From: Streptomyces formicae
GTDB lineage: Bacteria; Actinomycetota; Actinomycetes; Streptomycetales; Streptomycetaceae
Assembly (NCBI RefSeq): GCF_022647665.1
Contig: NZ_CP071872.1
Location: forward strand, 2,604,001-2,668,000
Reading direction: 5' to 3'
DNA length: 64,000 bases
Shown: positions 18,647-27,864 of the stretch, in pieces
How the letters are laid out: each line of letters starts with the position of its first letter
How positions within the stretch are numbered: position 1 is the stretch's first letter
The notes under the pieces: generated by a model
Seen by the model: only the letters and a program-made list of their open reading frames with translations
Database searches by the model: none
What the model was told of the DNA's origin: nothing
Program-made: the position numbers and the translations under genes

Positions 18647-19045
18647 ATGCCGCGTCGGTGTGAGAGGGCGGCGCCGCAGTTCGACGCCGCTCGCGAGCAG
18701 GCCCCCACCGACAGTGGTGTTCCTCCCGAGGAGGTGTTGGGACGGCTCAAGTTCCCGCTGTCGATCGCGCTGCCGGGCTACGCGTCGTGCTCCTGGCGCG
18801 ACAACGAGGGCGACCTGATCGCCGTCGGCCTGTGGACCCCGGACGGTTCGACCGCGGTGGCGAACGTCTGCGGATCGGTACGGCAGGCCGGCCCCGAGCG
18901 GCTGTGGGACACCGTGGAGGACCTGGCGAAGACCTTCGTGGTGGAACCTGAGCGCGCCGCGTTCCTGCTGTCGGTCACGCCGACGCCGCAGACCGTGTCC
19001 TGTGGCCGCGGTGGACCGAGCTGGTCTCTGCCCACGGCGACGTGA
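18647..19045 (+). CDS. Hypothetical protein, possibly a truncated remnant
   Basis: The frame encodes about 132 residues whose middle looks protein-like (PEEVLGRLKFPLSIALPGYA, LIAVGLWTPDGSTAVANVCG, LWDTVEDLAKTFVVEPERAA). The C-terminus (GRGGPSWSLPTAT) looks out of register: shifting frame gives RWTELVSAHGDVTGP, a more natural continuation, so a late frameshift is possible. I cannot name the family. The ATG at 18647 has no clear ribosome site. Confidence 0.4.
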   Translation: MPRRCERAAPQFDAAREQAPTDSGVPPEEVLGRLKFPLSIALPGYASCSWRDNEGDLIAVGLWTPDGSTAVANVCGSVRQAGPERLWDTVEDLAKTFVVEPERAAFLLSVTPTPQTVSCGRGGPSWSLPTAT

Positions 19046-19057
19046 CAGGCCCCGCCC

Positions 19058-19111
19058 GGCGCTCGGCGGTGGCCCCTGCGTCAGCAGCCCACGCGGCCGC
19101 CGCCGAGCGCC
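19058..19111. terminator. Bidirectional hairpin between the hypothetical gene and xylB
   Basis: GGCGCTCGGCGG (19058-19069) and CCGCCGAGCGCC (19100-19111) form a perfect 12-base stem around a 30-base loop, between convergent genes. Confidence 0.65.
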
Positions 19112-19112
19112 G

Positions 19113-20597
19113 TCAGCGGTCGCCCCCCGTCAGCAGCCCGCCCGCATCGCCCAGGACCGACTCGATCCGTCCCCACGCCGCGTCGTCCCGTGCCACGGCG
19201 GGCAGTTCGCGGCCACGGCCCGTGCCCCAGCGGGTCGCGACGGTCACCGGGTCGTCGCCGGTTGCCGCGCCCGTGGCGAGGGCCGCCGCGCCGAGGGCGA
19301 CGAGTTCCTGGGACTCGGGGATCAGGATCGGGCGGCCCGAGAGGCGGCGTACGGTCTCGACCCAGGTGTGCCCCTGGGCGCCGCCGCCGATGAGGCGCAG
19401 CGGGCGGGAGCGGACGCCGGGGTCGGCCGGGTCGAGGCCCGCGGCGACGAGGAGTTCGTCCAGGGCGCGCAGCACGGTGAAGACGGCGCCCTCGTAGGCG
19501 GCGCCGAGGAGCTGGCGTGCCGTGGTCGCGTGGCGCACGCCGGTGAGCAGGCCGGAGGCGCCCGGAAGGTCCGGGGTGCGCTCACCGTCGAGGTACGGGA
19601 GCAGGACCGCGTCGCCGCCCGGCTCCGCGTCCTCGCGGTCGAGGCCGAGCAGGGCCGCGATCTTGTCGACGGCGAGCGTGCAGTTGAGCGTGCAGGCGAG
19701 CGGCAGGTAAGTGCCGTCGGCGGCGGCGAAGCCGGCGAGCGCCGCCGACGCGGGCCGGGTGCGGGTCGCGGCGAAGACGGTGCCGGAGGTGCCGAGGCTG
19801 ACCACGGGGTGGTCGAGCAGCCCGGCGCCGCCGAGGCCGAGGCCGACCGCGGCGGCCGCGTTGTCGCCCGTGCCGGCCGCCACCGCGATGCCCTCGGGCA
19901 GGCCGAGCGCGCCGGCGGCCGCTCGGGTCAGGGAGCCCACACGCTCGGCGCCGCTCGCGGCCACGGCGGGCAGCAGCGCCGGGTCGAGGCCGACGAGGTC
20001 GAGCAGCCCGGGGTCGTACGCACCCGTGGCGGTGGAGTACCAGCAGGTGCCCGACGCGTCGCCCGGGTCGGTCGCCGCGACGCCGGACAGCCGCTCGGTG
20101 AGGAAGTCGTGCGGCAGGCGTACGGCGGCGGCCGCGTCGGCGACGGCCGGCTCGTGCTCCCGCAGCCACTGCCACTTGGTGGCCGTCATGGACGCGACGG
20201 GCACGCTGCCGGTCCTGGCCAGCCAGGCGTCAGGGCCGCCGAAAGCCTCCGTGAGCGCGGCGGCCTGGGGCGCCGAGCGGGTGTCGTTCCACAGCAGGGC
20301 GGGGCGCAGCGGGCGGCCCGCGGAGTCGAGGGTGACCAGTCCGTGCTGCTGGCCGGCGACCGCGATGCCGATGACGGCCGACGGGTCCGTACCGGCCTCC
20401 TTGAGACCGGCGGCGACCGCCTCGCGCAGCGCCTGCCACCACTCCTCGGGGTCGGACTCCCGCGCGCCGCCGTCGCCGGTGACGGTGTGGGCCGCGCGGC
20501 CCACGGCCAGGAGCCGGCCGGTGGCGGCGTCGGTGACGGCGGCCTTGGTGGACTGGGTGGAGCTGTCCACACCGATGACGACGGGCGATGTCGGCAC
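19113..20597 (-). CDS. xylB: Xylulokinase
   Basis: Xylulokinase phosphorylates D-xylulose to xylulose 5-phosphate for the pentose phosphate pathway. The 494-residue FGGY-family protein starts VPTSPVVIGVDSSTQSTKAA (phosphate-binding loop). It contains AVAGQQHGLV, LWNDTRSAPQA, the DASGTCWYS segment and the C-terminal FGGY-type ATP site RLIGGGAQGHTW. GTG at 20597 is chosen because GAGG lies six bases upstream; GTG 20609 is an alternative. It is divergent from xylA across a 258-base control region with two similar operator-like sites, so both genes are probably repressed by the ROK protein downstream of xylA. Confidence 0.93.
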   Translation of the reverse strand: MPTSPVVIGVDSSTQSTKAAVTDAATGRLLAVGRAAHTVTGDGGARESDPEEWWQALREAVAAGLKEAGTDPSAVIGIAVAGQQHGLVTLDSAGRPLRPALLWNDTRSAPQAAALTEAFGGPDAWLARTGSVPVASMTATKWQWLREHEPAVADAAAAVRLPHDFLTERLSGVAATDPGDASGTCWYSTATGAYDPGLLDLVGLDPALLPAVAASGAERVGSLTRAAAGALGLPEGIAVAAGTGDNAAAAVGLGLGGAGLLDHPVVSLGTSGTVFAATRTRPASAALAGFAAADGTYLPLACTLNCTLAVDKIAALLGLDREDAEPGGDAVLLPYLDGERTPDLPGASGLLTGVRHATTARQLLGAAYEGAVFTVLRALDELLVAAGLDPADPGVRSRPLRLIGGGAQGHTWVETVRRLSGRPILIPESQELVALGAAALATGAATGDDPVTVATRWGTGRGRELPAVARDDAAWGRIESVLGDAGGLLTGGDR

Positions 20598-20636
20598 TGC
20601 GCACCTCACTGGTGATGCCCGGATACCCCGAGGCTT

Positions 20637-20655
20637 TTGGTTATACGAACAACAA
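20637..20655. promoter_or_regulatory. Candidate XylR operator near xylB
   Basis: TTGGTTATACGAACAACAA has a TTNGTT/AACNAA-like dyad and lies about 40 bases before the xylB start. A related copy lies in the same orientation before xylA (20803-20821). The surrounding sequence is unusually AT-rich for this genome. Confidence 0.6.
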
Positions 20656-20802
20656 AATATGTCCACCAGGCGAGCGCTCGTCAAGAGGCGCCGACACCGT
20701 GGCAATGCCGATCAGAGTAGGAGAATGAGGGAGGACAGCGGGTCTCTCCGGAGTCCCCCTGGCCAGTGAGTGGGGGCTTGGCTGAAGCGGATTCTTGAGG
20801 TA

Positions 20803-20821
20803 TTGGTTAGGGAACAAACAA
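20803..20821. promoter_or_regulatory. Candidate XylR operator near xylA
   Basis: TTGGTTAGGGAACAAACAA matches the xylB-proximal site at 20637 in its TTGGTTA start and its AACAA part. It ends about 35 bases before xylA, where a bound repressor would block the promoter. Confidence 0.6.
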
Positions 20822-20855
20822 ATCCCGACGTCGCCGTCACCCAAGGGGCCGCACC

Positions 20856-22025
20856 ATGTCCGATCGCTTCACTCCCACCCCGCAGGACAAGTTCACCTTC
20901 GGTCTGTGGACCGTCGGCTGGCAGGGCCGCGACCCCTTCGGCGAGGCCACCCGCCCGGCCCTCGACCCGGTCGAGTCCGTCGAGCGCCTGGCCGAGCTCG
21001 GTGCGCACGGTGTGACCTTCCACGACGACGACCTGATCCCGTTCGGCTCGTCGGACGCCCAGCGCGAGGCGGTCGTCAAGCGCTTCAAGGACGCGCTGGA
21101 GCGCACCGGCCTCAAGGTGCCGATGGCGACCACCAACCTCTTCACGCACCCCGTCTTCAAGGACGGCGCCTTCACCGCGAACGACCGCGACGTGCGCCGC
21201 TACGCCCTGCGCAAGACCATCCGCAACATCGACCTCGCCGTCGAGCTGGGCGCCACGACCTACGTCGCCTGGGGCGGCCGCGAGGGCGCCGAGTCCGGCG
21301 CCGCCAAGGACGTCCGGGTCGCGCTCGACCGGATGAAGGAAGCCTTCGACCTCCTCGGCGAGTACGTCACCGAGCAGGGCTACGACCTGCGCTTCGCCAT
21401 CGAGCCCAAGCCCAACGAGCCCCGCGGCGACATCCTGCTGCCGACCATCGGCCACGCCCTCGCCTTCATCGAGCGCCTGGAGCGCCCCGAGCTGGTCGGC
21501 GTCAACCCGGAGACCGGCCACGAGCAGATGGCGGGCCTGAACTTCCCGCACGGCATCGCCCAGGCGCTGTGGGCGGGCAAGCTGTACCACATCGACCTCA
21601 ACGGCCAGTCCGGCATCAAGTACGACCAGGACTTCCGCTTCGGCGCGGGCGATCTGCGCCAGGCGTTCTGGCTGGTCGACCTCCTGGAGACGGCCGGCTA
21701 CGAGGGCCCCCGCCACTTCGACTTCAAGCCGGTGCGCACCGACGGCTTCGACGGTGTGTGGGAGTCCGCGAAGAACTGCATGCGCAACTACCTGATCCTC
21801 AAGGAGCGCGCCGCGGCCTTCCGTGCCGACTCCGAGGCCCAGGAGGCGCTGGTGGCGTCGCGGCTCGACGAGCTCGCGCAGCCGACCGCCGCCGACGGCC
21901 TCAAGGCGCTGCTCGCCGACGCCTCCGCGTACGAGGAGTTCGACGTGGACGCCGCCGCCGAGCGTTCCATGGCGTTCGAGCGCCTCGACCAGCTGGCGAT
22001 GGAGCACCTGCTCGGCGTCCGCTGA
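20856..22025 (+). CDS. xylA: Xylose isomerase
   Basis: This 389-residue cytosolic enzyme converts D-xylose to D-xylulose. It is a typical Actinobacteria-type (class I) isomerase. The catalytic segment [13 protein letters not shown] contains the active-site histidine; AWGGREG and [12 protein letters not shown] hold the first metal ligands and the catalytic lysine; [11 protein letters not shown] and [14 protein letters not shown] hold the remaining metal ligands. Length and motifs fit the well-known Streptomyces enzyme. It is divergent from xylB and followed at 250 bases by the repressor gene. Confidence 0.97.
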   Translation: MSDRFTPTPQDKFTFGLWTVGWQGRDPFGEATRPALDPVESVERLAELGAHGVTFHDDDLIPFGSSDAQREAVVKRFKDALERTGLKVPMATTNLFTHPVFKDGAFTANDRDVRRYALRKTIRNIDLAVELGATTYVAWGGREGAESGAAKDVRVALDRMKEAFDLLGEYVTEQGYDLRFAIEPKPNEPRGDILLPTIGHALAFIERLERPELVGVNPETGHEQMAGLNFPHGIAQALWAGKLYHIDLNGQSGIKYDQDFRFGAGDLRQAFWLVDLLETAGYEGPRHFDFKPVRTDGFDGVWESAKNCMRNYLILKERAAAFRADSEAQEALVASRLDELAQPTAADGLKALLADASAYEEFDVDAAAERSMAFERLDQLAMEHLLGVR

Positions 22026-22065
22026 CGCCGTCCCGTACTGGCGGCCGCCGGGACCCCCGCCCGGT

Positions 22066-22145
22066 GGCCGCCGCTGCTCCGACACCGCCGCTGCTCCGAC
22101 CCGCCGCTGTTCCGACCCGCCGCTGCTCCCACACCGCAGGTGCTC
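22066..22145. repeat. Degenerate tandem repeat (CCGCCGCTGCTCCGACAC-like units)
   Basis: Four to five imperfect copies of an 18-19 base unit (CCGCCGCTGCTCCGACAC, with TTCC and CCCAC variants) lie between xylA and the ROK regulator gene. Confidence 0.7.
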
Positions 22146-22274
22146 AAGCCGCCGGTGGTCCGCAGACCGCCGGGAGGCGTACGGGGATACGGCGGGATAT
22201 GTTTGTCTGCCGCCCGATTCGTGAGCTGCACCCGCGGCAGGCCGTCCTGCCCCGGGGCAGGTAGGAGTGCGTAC

Positions 22275-23540
22275 GTGTCACAGAGCGCCGCCGATGCGGC
22301 CCGCTCCGCCGGGGCGGCCCCTGTCGACCAGGTGGCGGTGCGCCGCGTCAACCTCGTCCGGGTGCTGGGCGAGGTCCGTTCCGCCGGCCCGCTGTCACGG
22401 GCCACGGTCGCCCGGCACACCGGGCTGACCCGCGCCACGGTCTCCAGTCTCGTCGCGGAGCTGATCGAGCGGCGGCTGCTGCGCGAGACCGATTACCAGC
22501 AGGACGGCACGGTCGGACGCCCCGGTCGGCGGCTGGAGATCGACGGCAGGGGAGTGGCCGCGCTGGGCCTGGAGGTCAACTCCCGCTATCTGGCCGCCTG
22601 GTCGATGGACCTCGCCGGCCGCACACTGCAGGAACGGCGCCTCGTGCACGACGCGACGCGCCAGGACGCCGGGCACACGATCCGTACGCTCGCCGGGCTC
22701 GCCGCCGAGCTGATCGACAGCGCCCGCGGGGCCGGGGCGCACACGGCGGGGATCGGCGTCGCCGTCCCGGGCCCGGTGGACATCGCCACCGGCTTCGTGC
22801 GCTCCGCGCCGAACCTGCACTGGCACGACGTCCCCGTCGGCGCGCTGCTGCGCGATCTGCTCGGGCTGCCGGACGAGGTGAGCGTCGTCGTCGACAACGA
22901 GGCCAACCTGGCCGCGCTCGCCGAACGCGGCCACGGGCAGTCCAGGGCCGCCGACCTGGTGTACGTGACCGGGGAGGCGGGCATCGGCGCCGGCATTGTC
23001 GCGGGCGGGGCGCTGCTGCGCGGCTCGGGCGGTTTCAGCGGGGAACTCGGGCACATCCAGGTCGACCCCGGGGGCGAGCGCTGTGCCTGCGGGCGCATCG
23101 GCTGCCTGGAGACCAAGGTCGGGCTGCCCGCCGCGATGCGGACCGCCGCACCGGACCTGGCGAACGGCGCCGCCGCGGGTGCTGCCGCGTACGACCCCCA
23201 GGAGCAGGCCGCCGAGCTGCTGCGCCGTGCCACGGAGGGCGACCCGCAGGCCCTGACCGGCCTGGACGCGATCGGCCGCTGGCTCGGCATCGGCCTGGCG
23301 ATCCCGGTGAACCTGCTCAACCCCGACGTGATCGTGCTGGGCGGCTATTTCGCGGCGGTCGCCCCATATCTGATGCCCGCCGCCATGCGCGAACTGCGCG
23401 AGCGGGCCGTCGCGGGGGACGCGGCGGTGTGCCGGGTGACCGGCTCGGCCCTGGGCTTCACGGCGGCGGTACGCGGCGCGGCGGACGTCATCGTGGAGGA
23501 GATCTTCGCCGATCCCGGCCGGGTGGCCGCCGCAGCGTAG
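22275..23540 (+). CDS. xylR: ROK-family xylose repressor
   Basis: This 421-residue protein has an N-terminal winged helix (about residues 20-85: LVRVLGEVRSAGPLSRATVA, TGLTRATVSSLVAELIERRLL) and a ROK sugar-kinase-like domain. The ROK zinc motif ERCACGRIGCLET and the glycine-rich GEAGIGAGIVAGG are present. ROK repressors beside xylA/xylB bind xylose and control those genes. It probably acts on the two sites at 20637 and 20803. GTG at 22275 follows AGGAG with good spacing. Confidence 0.88.
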   Translation: MSQSAADAARSAGAAPVDQVAVRRVNLVRVLGEVRSAGPLSRATVARHTGLTRATVSSLVAELIERRLLRETDYQQDGTVGRPGRRLEIDGRGVAALGLEVNSRYLAAWSMDLAGRTLQERRLVHDATRQDAGHTIRTLAGLAAELIDSARGAGAHTAGIGVAVPGPVDIATGFVRSAPNLHWHDVPVGALLRDLLGLPDEVSVVVDNEANLAALAERGHGQSRAADLVYVTGEAGIGAGIVAGGALLRGSGGFSGELGHIQVDPGGERCACGRIGCLETKVGLPAAMRTAAPDLANGAAAGAAAYDPQEQAAELLRRATEGDPQALTGLDAIGRWLGIGLAIPVNLLNPDVIVLGGYFAAVAPYLMPAAMRELRERAVAGDAAVCRVTGSALGFTAAVRGAADVIVEEIFADPGRVAAAA

Positions 23541-23668
23541 CCCCTGATTCCGAAGCCTCTTCGAAACTCTTTACCTCACACGCGAGTTGAGTTGCGGCTT
23601 CCGCCCGCTCATGGGCGGATCGTCGTCCGATCGGGCCGCGAAGAAGGCCAGCTCAAGGCAGTTGACGA

Positions 23669-23698
23669 GCACCCCGGGGATCGGGCTCCCCGGGGTGC
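23669..23698. terminator. Bidirectional hairpin between xylR and the phosphodiesterase gene
   Basis: GCACCCCGGGGA (23669-23680) and TCCCCGGGGTGC (23687-23698) form a perfect 12-base stem with a six-base loop between convergent genes. It is followed at 23711-23760 by a 20-base direct duplication (CGGCAGCCCTGCGCCCTGTG). Confidence 0.85.
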
Positions 23699-23770
23699 CG
23701 CGGGCCTTCTCAGCAGCCCTGCGCCCTGTGCGGCAGCCCTGCGCCCTGTGCGGCAGTCGCTCCGTGCGCC

Positions 23771-25672
23771 CTACGCGGCAGGCGCCCGCAGCTCCCTCGC
23801 GTCGGCGGCGATCAACCCGGCCGTCGCGGTGGGCAGTTCCCCCCGCTCGCCCGCCTTCTCTGCCAGCTTCTCCAGACGGTCGTACCGTCCGCGCACGAGG
23901 CAGTCGAGCAGGTCGCCGACCGTCTGCTGCCGGCCGGCCGAGGCGAGGATGAGATGGCCGAGGCCGGCCCGGGACGCCCGTACGGTGAAGGTGCTGGTGG
24001 TGACCGTCGTGCCACCCGGTCCCGTCGCCGTGAGCCGCAGCGTGTGCTCCCCGGCCTTCAGCGCCGTCAGGTCGAGCGTGGACCCCGCCTCGTACCGCTC
24101 ACCGTCCAGCGTGAGCTCCACCTTCGCGGGGTCGGCGTGCTCGGTGGTGACGGCGAGCACCGGGCGCTGGGCGCGGTCGAGGACGGCACCCTTCGCCGGG
24201 GACGTGACGGCGGCCTGCGGCTCGGGAGCCGGCTCCGGGGCCGGAGCGGCCTGGCTCCGGGCCTGGTTCCAGCCGGCCAGCTCCGCCGGGCGGTTGGTGA
24301 TGATCCCGTCGACGCCGTACTCGTCATAGGTGCGCCACTGGGCCGCCGAGTCGATGGTCCACACCATGACCGCCACACCCGCCTCGTGCAGGTCGGCCAC
24401 CACACCCGGCCTGGTGCCGAGCGCGGCGCCGCTCGGGTTGTACGACGTCAGATGCAGGTCGGCGGCGACGGCCACGGGATCGGCGTCCAGCGTGCTGCGC
24501 AGCAGACCGAGGGGGAGTTCGGGGGCCAGCTCGTGGACCCAGCGCAGATGCTGGGGCTCGAAGCTCTGCACGAAGACCCGGCCGGTCATGTTCTCGGCCC
24601 GTACGACGTCGATCATCGCCGCGACCTCGTCTTCGGTGTCGGCGCGCTTGACCTCCAGGAGGAGGTTCCCGCCGCGCTGGCGCAGATCGGCCAGCTGCGC
24701 CCGGAGCGTGGGGACGCGCGCACCGGCGAAGTGCGGGGAGAACCAGGAGCCGGCGTCGAGGCCGTCGAGCTGCGCGGCGGTGAGGGTCCTGATGTCACCG
24801 GTGCCGTCGGTCGTGCGGTCCACGGTGGTGTCGTGCATCAGGTACGGCACGCTGTCCTTGCTCAACTGGACGTCGTTCTCGATGAAGTCGGCCCCGGAGC
24901 GGCGGCCGACCTCCTGCGCGAACAGCGTGTTCTCCGGCGCGGACGAGGAGGCGCCGCGGTGGGCGATGACCGCGGCCGGCGCACCCTCGGGGCGGAGGTA
25001 GCCGTTGGGGCCGAGCGCGGTGACCCTCACATCGTCGAAGGAGACCTGCGAGCCGTTGACGACCAGGGCGAGACCGCCGTCGGCCGAGCGCTGGAGGCGG
25101 TTCGTCCGCATCAGCTGCCTGCCGTCGAGGAACCAGGCCGCCTGGTGGCCGTGGACCTCGATGCGGACCTTGACGTCACGGCCGGTGGCGGCGGCGTACG
25201 GGGCCGGGGTGGTGTCCGTGACGTTCCAGGAGCCGGCCGTGGTGAGCTGGGCGAACTCGACGCCGTTGGCGGCGGTGCTGCCGCTGCGGAGGGTCGCGAT
25301 CCACCACGGGGTCGCCCCGGAGGCCGGGACGTCGAGCCCGAGCGCGAACCAGCGCGTCGCCTCGGCGACGGAGTCGAAGCGCGCGGTGGCCTCGAACCGG
25401 TAGTCCGTCAGATGCGGTCCGAAGGTGAGCTTCTTGGTGCCGGAGGCGGCGGCGCCGATCAGACGGCCGTCCTTGACCTGCCAGTCCCCGTCGACGGCAC
25501 GCCAGCCGACGGGGAGCGAGCCGGACCCGAAGTCCTCGGACACGACCACGTCGCCGGGCTCGGGACTGGTGCCCGCCCGGGCCGGCGGGGCTGGGCTGAG
25601 CACGGCCAGCGAGCCGATGACGGCGAGGGCCGTACAGACGCGTACGGAGGCGGACTTGGCGTAGGAGATCAT
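23771..25672 (-). CDS. Secreted glycerophosphodiester phosphodiesterase with accessory domains
   Basis: This 633-residue exported enzyme has a signal peptide (about 1-33, ending PPARA) and a concanavalin-like domain (about 45-205, VVVSEDFGSGSLPVGWRAVD onward). A GDPD barrel follows (about 218-460). The barrel carries the catalytic set VIAHRGASSSAPENT, IENDVQLSKD and MHDTTVDRTTDG, typical of enzymes releasing glycerol phosphate from glycerophosphodiesters. The C-terminus has a proline-rich linker, an Ig-like domain and a helical module resembling a FIMAH domain (about 565-633). The start at 25672 gives the signal peptide; its ribosome site is weak. Possible roles are phosphate scavenging or teichoic-acid turnover. 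Confidence 0.88.
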   Translation of the reverse strand: MISYAKSASVRVCTALAVIGSLAVLSPAPPARAGTSPEPGDVVVSEDFGSGSLPVGWRAVDGDWQVKDGRLIGAAASGTKKLTFGPHLTDYRFEATARFDSVAEATRWFALGLDVPASGATPWWIATLRSGSTAANGVEFAQLTTAGSWNVTDTTPAPYAAATGRDVKVRIEVHGHQAAWFLDGRQLMRTNRLQRSADGGLALVVNGSQVSFDDVRVTALGPNGYLRPEGAPAAVIAHRGASSSAPENTLFAQEVGRRSGADFIENDVQLSKDSVPYLMHDTTVDRTTDGTGDIRTLTAAQLDGLDAGSWFSPHFAGARVPTLRAQLADLRQRGGNLLLEVKRADTEDEVAAMIDVVRAENMTGRVFVQSFEPQHLRWVHELAPELPLGLLRSTLDADPVAVAADLHLTSYNPSGAALGTRPGVVADLHEAGVAVMVWTIDSAAQWRTYDEYGVDGIITNRPAELAGWNQARSQAAPAPEPAPEPQAAVTSPAKGAVLDRAQRPVLAVTTEHADPAKVELTLDGERYEAGSTLDLTALKAGEHTLRLTATGPGGTTVTTSTFTVRASRAGLGHLILASAGRQQTVGDLLDCLVRGRYDRLEKLAEKAGERGELPTATAGLIAADARELRAPAA

Positions 25673-25934
25673 GCCCGGGAGCGTAGGGGCCCTGCCCCAA
25701 TCCCAGGCGTCGCGGTCCTGGCGCCGAGCGGAACCCACGGTATCCGGTCCACGGGCTGCGGCAGGCTCCTGCCGGTTCTCTTCGCTGGTGGCCTGCCCCA
25801 TCGTCCGTGCAGCACCGTCGGCATGGAACGGTTTCCCAGCGTGTCCCGGCGTGTCCCAGCGGCCGACCAGGGCCTGTGTGTGCGGGTCGTCGACGGGGCG
25901 CAGGCCGTGTACGTGTCGCAGAAGCCGTATGGCA

Positions 25935-26580
25935 TCAGACGTCTCGCCGTTGTGTGATGACGACGGCCAGGGCCAGCACGATCACGATGTAGCCGCAGAA
26001 GACGCCGAGTCCCGTCCACGGCGGAAGACCGTCGCTGTCCGGGCTCACGTCCAGCAGCTGGCCGGCGGCGTTGCTCAGGAAGTACGTCGAGACCGTCCGG
26101 CCCCACTCGCCCGGCAGGGCGCTGGTGAGCTGCGGGGCGATGAACAGTCCGGTCACGGCAAGGGTGATGCCGGTCGCGGTACTGCGTACGAGCGCCCCGA
26201 GCGCGAAGGCGAACAGTCCGCTCGCGGTGAGCAGCAGTCCGGCGCCGAAGACGGCCCTCGCCACGCCGGGATCGCCCAGCGAGGGTGCGGCGCGCCGCTG
26301 TCCGCCCAGATCGCCCGGCCGAGGAAGAACGAGGAGAACGCGAAGACTTCGGCGGCGACGAAGGCGACGGTGGCGAAGACGGTGAGCTTGGCGGTGAGCA
26401 GCCGTCCCCGGTGCGGCACGGCGAGGTAGGAGGTGCGGATCATGCCGGTGGAGTATTCGCTGCCGATCGCGAGCACGCCGAGGACGGCGATGGCGATCTG
26501 GCCGTAGATGATGCCGATGAGCTGCGTCGTCCGTCTCGGACGGCGAGCCGAGTGTCCGGTATGCCTCGGGGAGGACCCTG
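25935..26580 (-). pseudogene. Frameshifted, N-terminally truncated ABC-2 type permease
   Basis: The first part of the protein (IIYGQIAIAVLGVLAIGSEYS, TGMIRTSYLAVPHRGRLLTA) and the second (ARAVFGAGLLLTASGLFAFA, then VFCGYIVIVLALAVVI) are in different minus-strand frames. The break falls near 26285-26310 where SLGDPGVARAV should continue. The first helix usually present is missing, and no ATPase gene adjoins. The GSEYSTGMIR motif identifies the ABC-2 permease family. I interpret it as a dead remnant; a single-base sequencing error would explain the frameshift but not the missing N-terminus. Confidence 0.75.
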
Positions 26581-26637
26581 CCACCAGGGCGCACCCGGAC
26601 CGCAGCGCTGGGCCGGCCGGGTCCGGTCGGCCGGAAG

Positions 26638-27738
26638 TCAGTCCTCCGTGCGGGCCGCCGGGACGGTCTGCGGCGTGGCCTTTGTGGCCTTTGTGGCTTT
26701 CGGGGCCTCTGGGGCCGACTCCGGCGGCGGGGCCGTGCTGTTGCGGACCACGAGGCTCGTCGCCAGCTCCAGCCTCGTCGCCGACGGCTCCTCCGTACGC
26801 AGTCGCAGCAGCATCTGCGCCGCCTCCTCCGCCATCTGCCGCAGCGGCTGGTGCACCGTGGTCAGCGCCGGGCTGGACCAGCGGGCGACCTGGACGTCGT
26901 CGTAACCGACCACGGAGAGGTCGTGCGGGACGCGCAGCCCGTTGACGCGCGCCGCCTCCAGGACGCCGAGCGCCTGGAGGTCGCTGCCCGCGAAGATGGC
27001 GGTGGGCCGCTGCGGACGCGGCAGCGCCAGCATCTCCGTCGCCCTGTCGAAGCCGCCCTCCACGTGGAAGTCGCCGAACCGGACGAGCTCGGGGCCGGTC
27101 GCCAGGCCTGCCATGCCCATCGCGGAGCGGTAGCCGTCGAGGCGGGCCAGGGAGCAGAGCATGTCCTCGGGGCCGGTGATGATGCCGATGCGCCGGTGGC
27201 CGAGCTCGATCAGATGGCGGGTGGCGGCCAGGCCGCCCGTCCAGTTGGCCGAGCCCACGGAGGGCACGTCGGGCTCGGGGTCGCCCGCGGGATCAATGAT
27301 GACGAAAGGGATGGATCGCGCTTGGAGCTGCTGCTTGACCGACTGGGGGAGCGCGGAGAAGACCAGGACGACACCGATCGGCCGGCGCTGGAGCACGCCC
27401 TCGATCCAGTCGGGGCTGGGCGAGTGGCGGGTGCCGCTCTCGGTCAGCACCACGCTGGCCTGGTTGGCCTTGGCGACGTTCTCCACACCGCGGATCAGCT
27501 CCAGCGCCCACATGCTGTCGAGTTCGTGGAAGACGATCTCGATGAGCGGGGCCTCCCGGGACGACCGCGCCGTCCGCCGGTAGGCATGGGTCTCCAGGAG
27601 GCGCTCCACTTTGATCCTCGTCGGCGGCGCCACGTCCTGCCGGCCGTTGAGGACCTTCGAAACTGTCGAAATGGAGACGCCGGCCTTCTTGGCCACCTGG
27701 GCCAGGGTGATCCGGCCCAACTCCTCGTCATCGCGCAT
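26638..27738 (-). CDS. bxlR: LacI-family repressor of the xylobiose/beta-xylosidase operon
   Basis: This 366-residue regulator has the LacI helix-turn-helix (ITLAQVAKKAGVSISTVSKV, then LNGRQDVAPPTR) and a periplasmic-binding-like sensor domain. It is divergent from a sugar importer and GH3 gene, matching the bxlR-bxlEFGA arrangement known from Streptomyces thermoviolaceus; the symbol is given on that basis. The shared operator core CGAAANAGTTTCG lies before bxlE and the GH115-GH10 operon. The C-terminus carries an extra low-complexity tail (PKATKATKATPQ) encoded by a short repeat. ATG at 27738 is chosen, although no strong ribosome site is visible. Confidence 0.82.
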   Translation of the reverse strand: MRDDEELGRITLAQVAKKAGVSISTVSKVLNGRQDVAPPTRIKVERLLETHAYRRTARSSREAPLIEIVFHELDSMWALELIRGVENVAKANQASVVLTESGTRHSPSPDWIEGVLQRRPIGVVLVFSALPQSVKQQLQARSIPFVIIDPAGDPEPDVPSVGSANWTGGLAATRHLIELGHRRIGIITGPEDMLCSLARLDGYRSAMGMAGLATGPELVRFGDFHVEGGFDRATEMLALPRPQRPTAIFAGSDLQALGVLEAARVNGLRVPHDLSVVGYDDVQVARWSSPALTTVHQPLRQMAEEAAQMLLRLRTEEPSATRLELATSLVVRNSTAPPPESAPEAPKATKATKATPQTVPAARTED

Positions 27739-27806
27739 GGCGGGAGCATAAGGCACAGCACAACGGCCGCAACAGCGTAACGCTTTGGTAACTCGCCGTT
27801 CGAGGG

Positions 27807-27835
27807 TTGACCCCTCTGGTGACGGGGCCTAGCGT
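27807..27835 (+). promoter_or_regulatory. Promoter of bxlEFGA
   Basis: TTGACC (27807-27812) and TAGCGT (27830-27835) are separated by 17 bases, an excellent match to the Streptomyces housekeeping consensus. It lies 55 bases upstream of the bxlE start, with the palindromic operator just downstream. Confidence 0.75.
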
Positions 27836-27864
27836 CCCCTCTCGTGAACTTTCGGTAATGGTGC

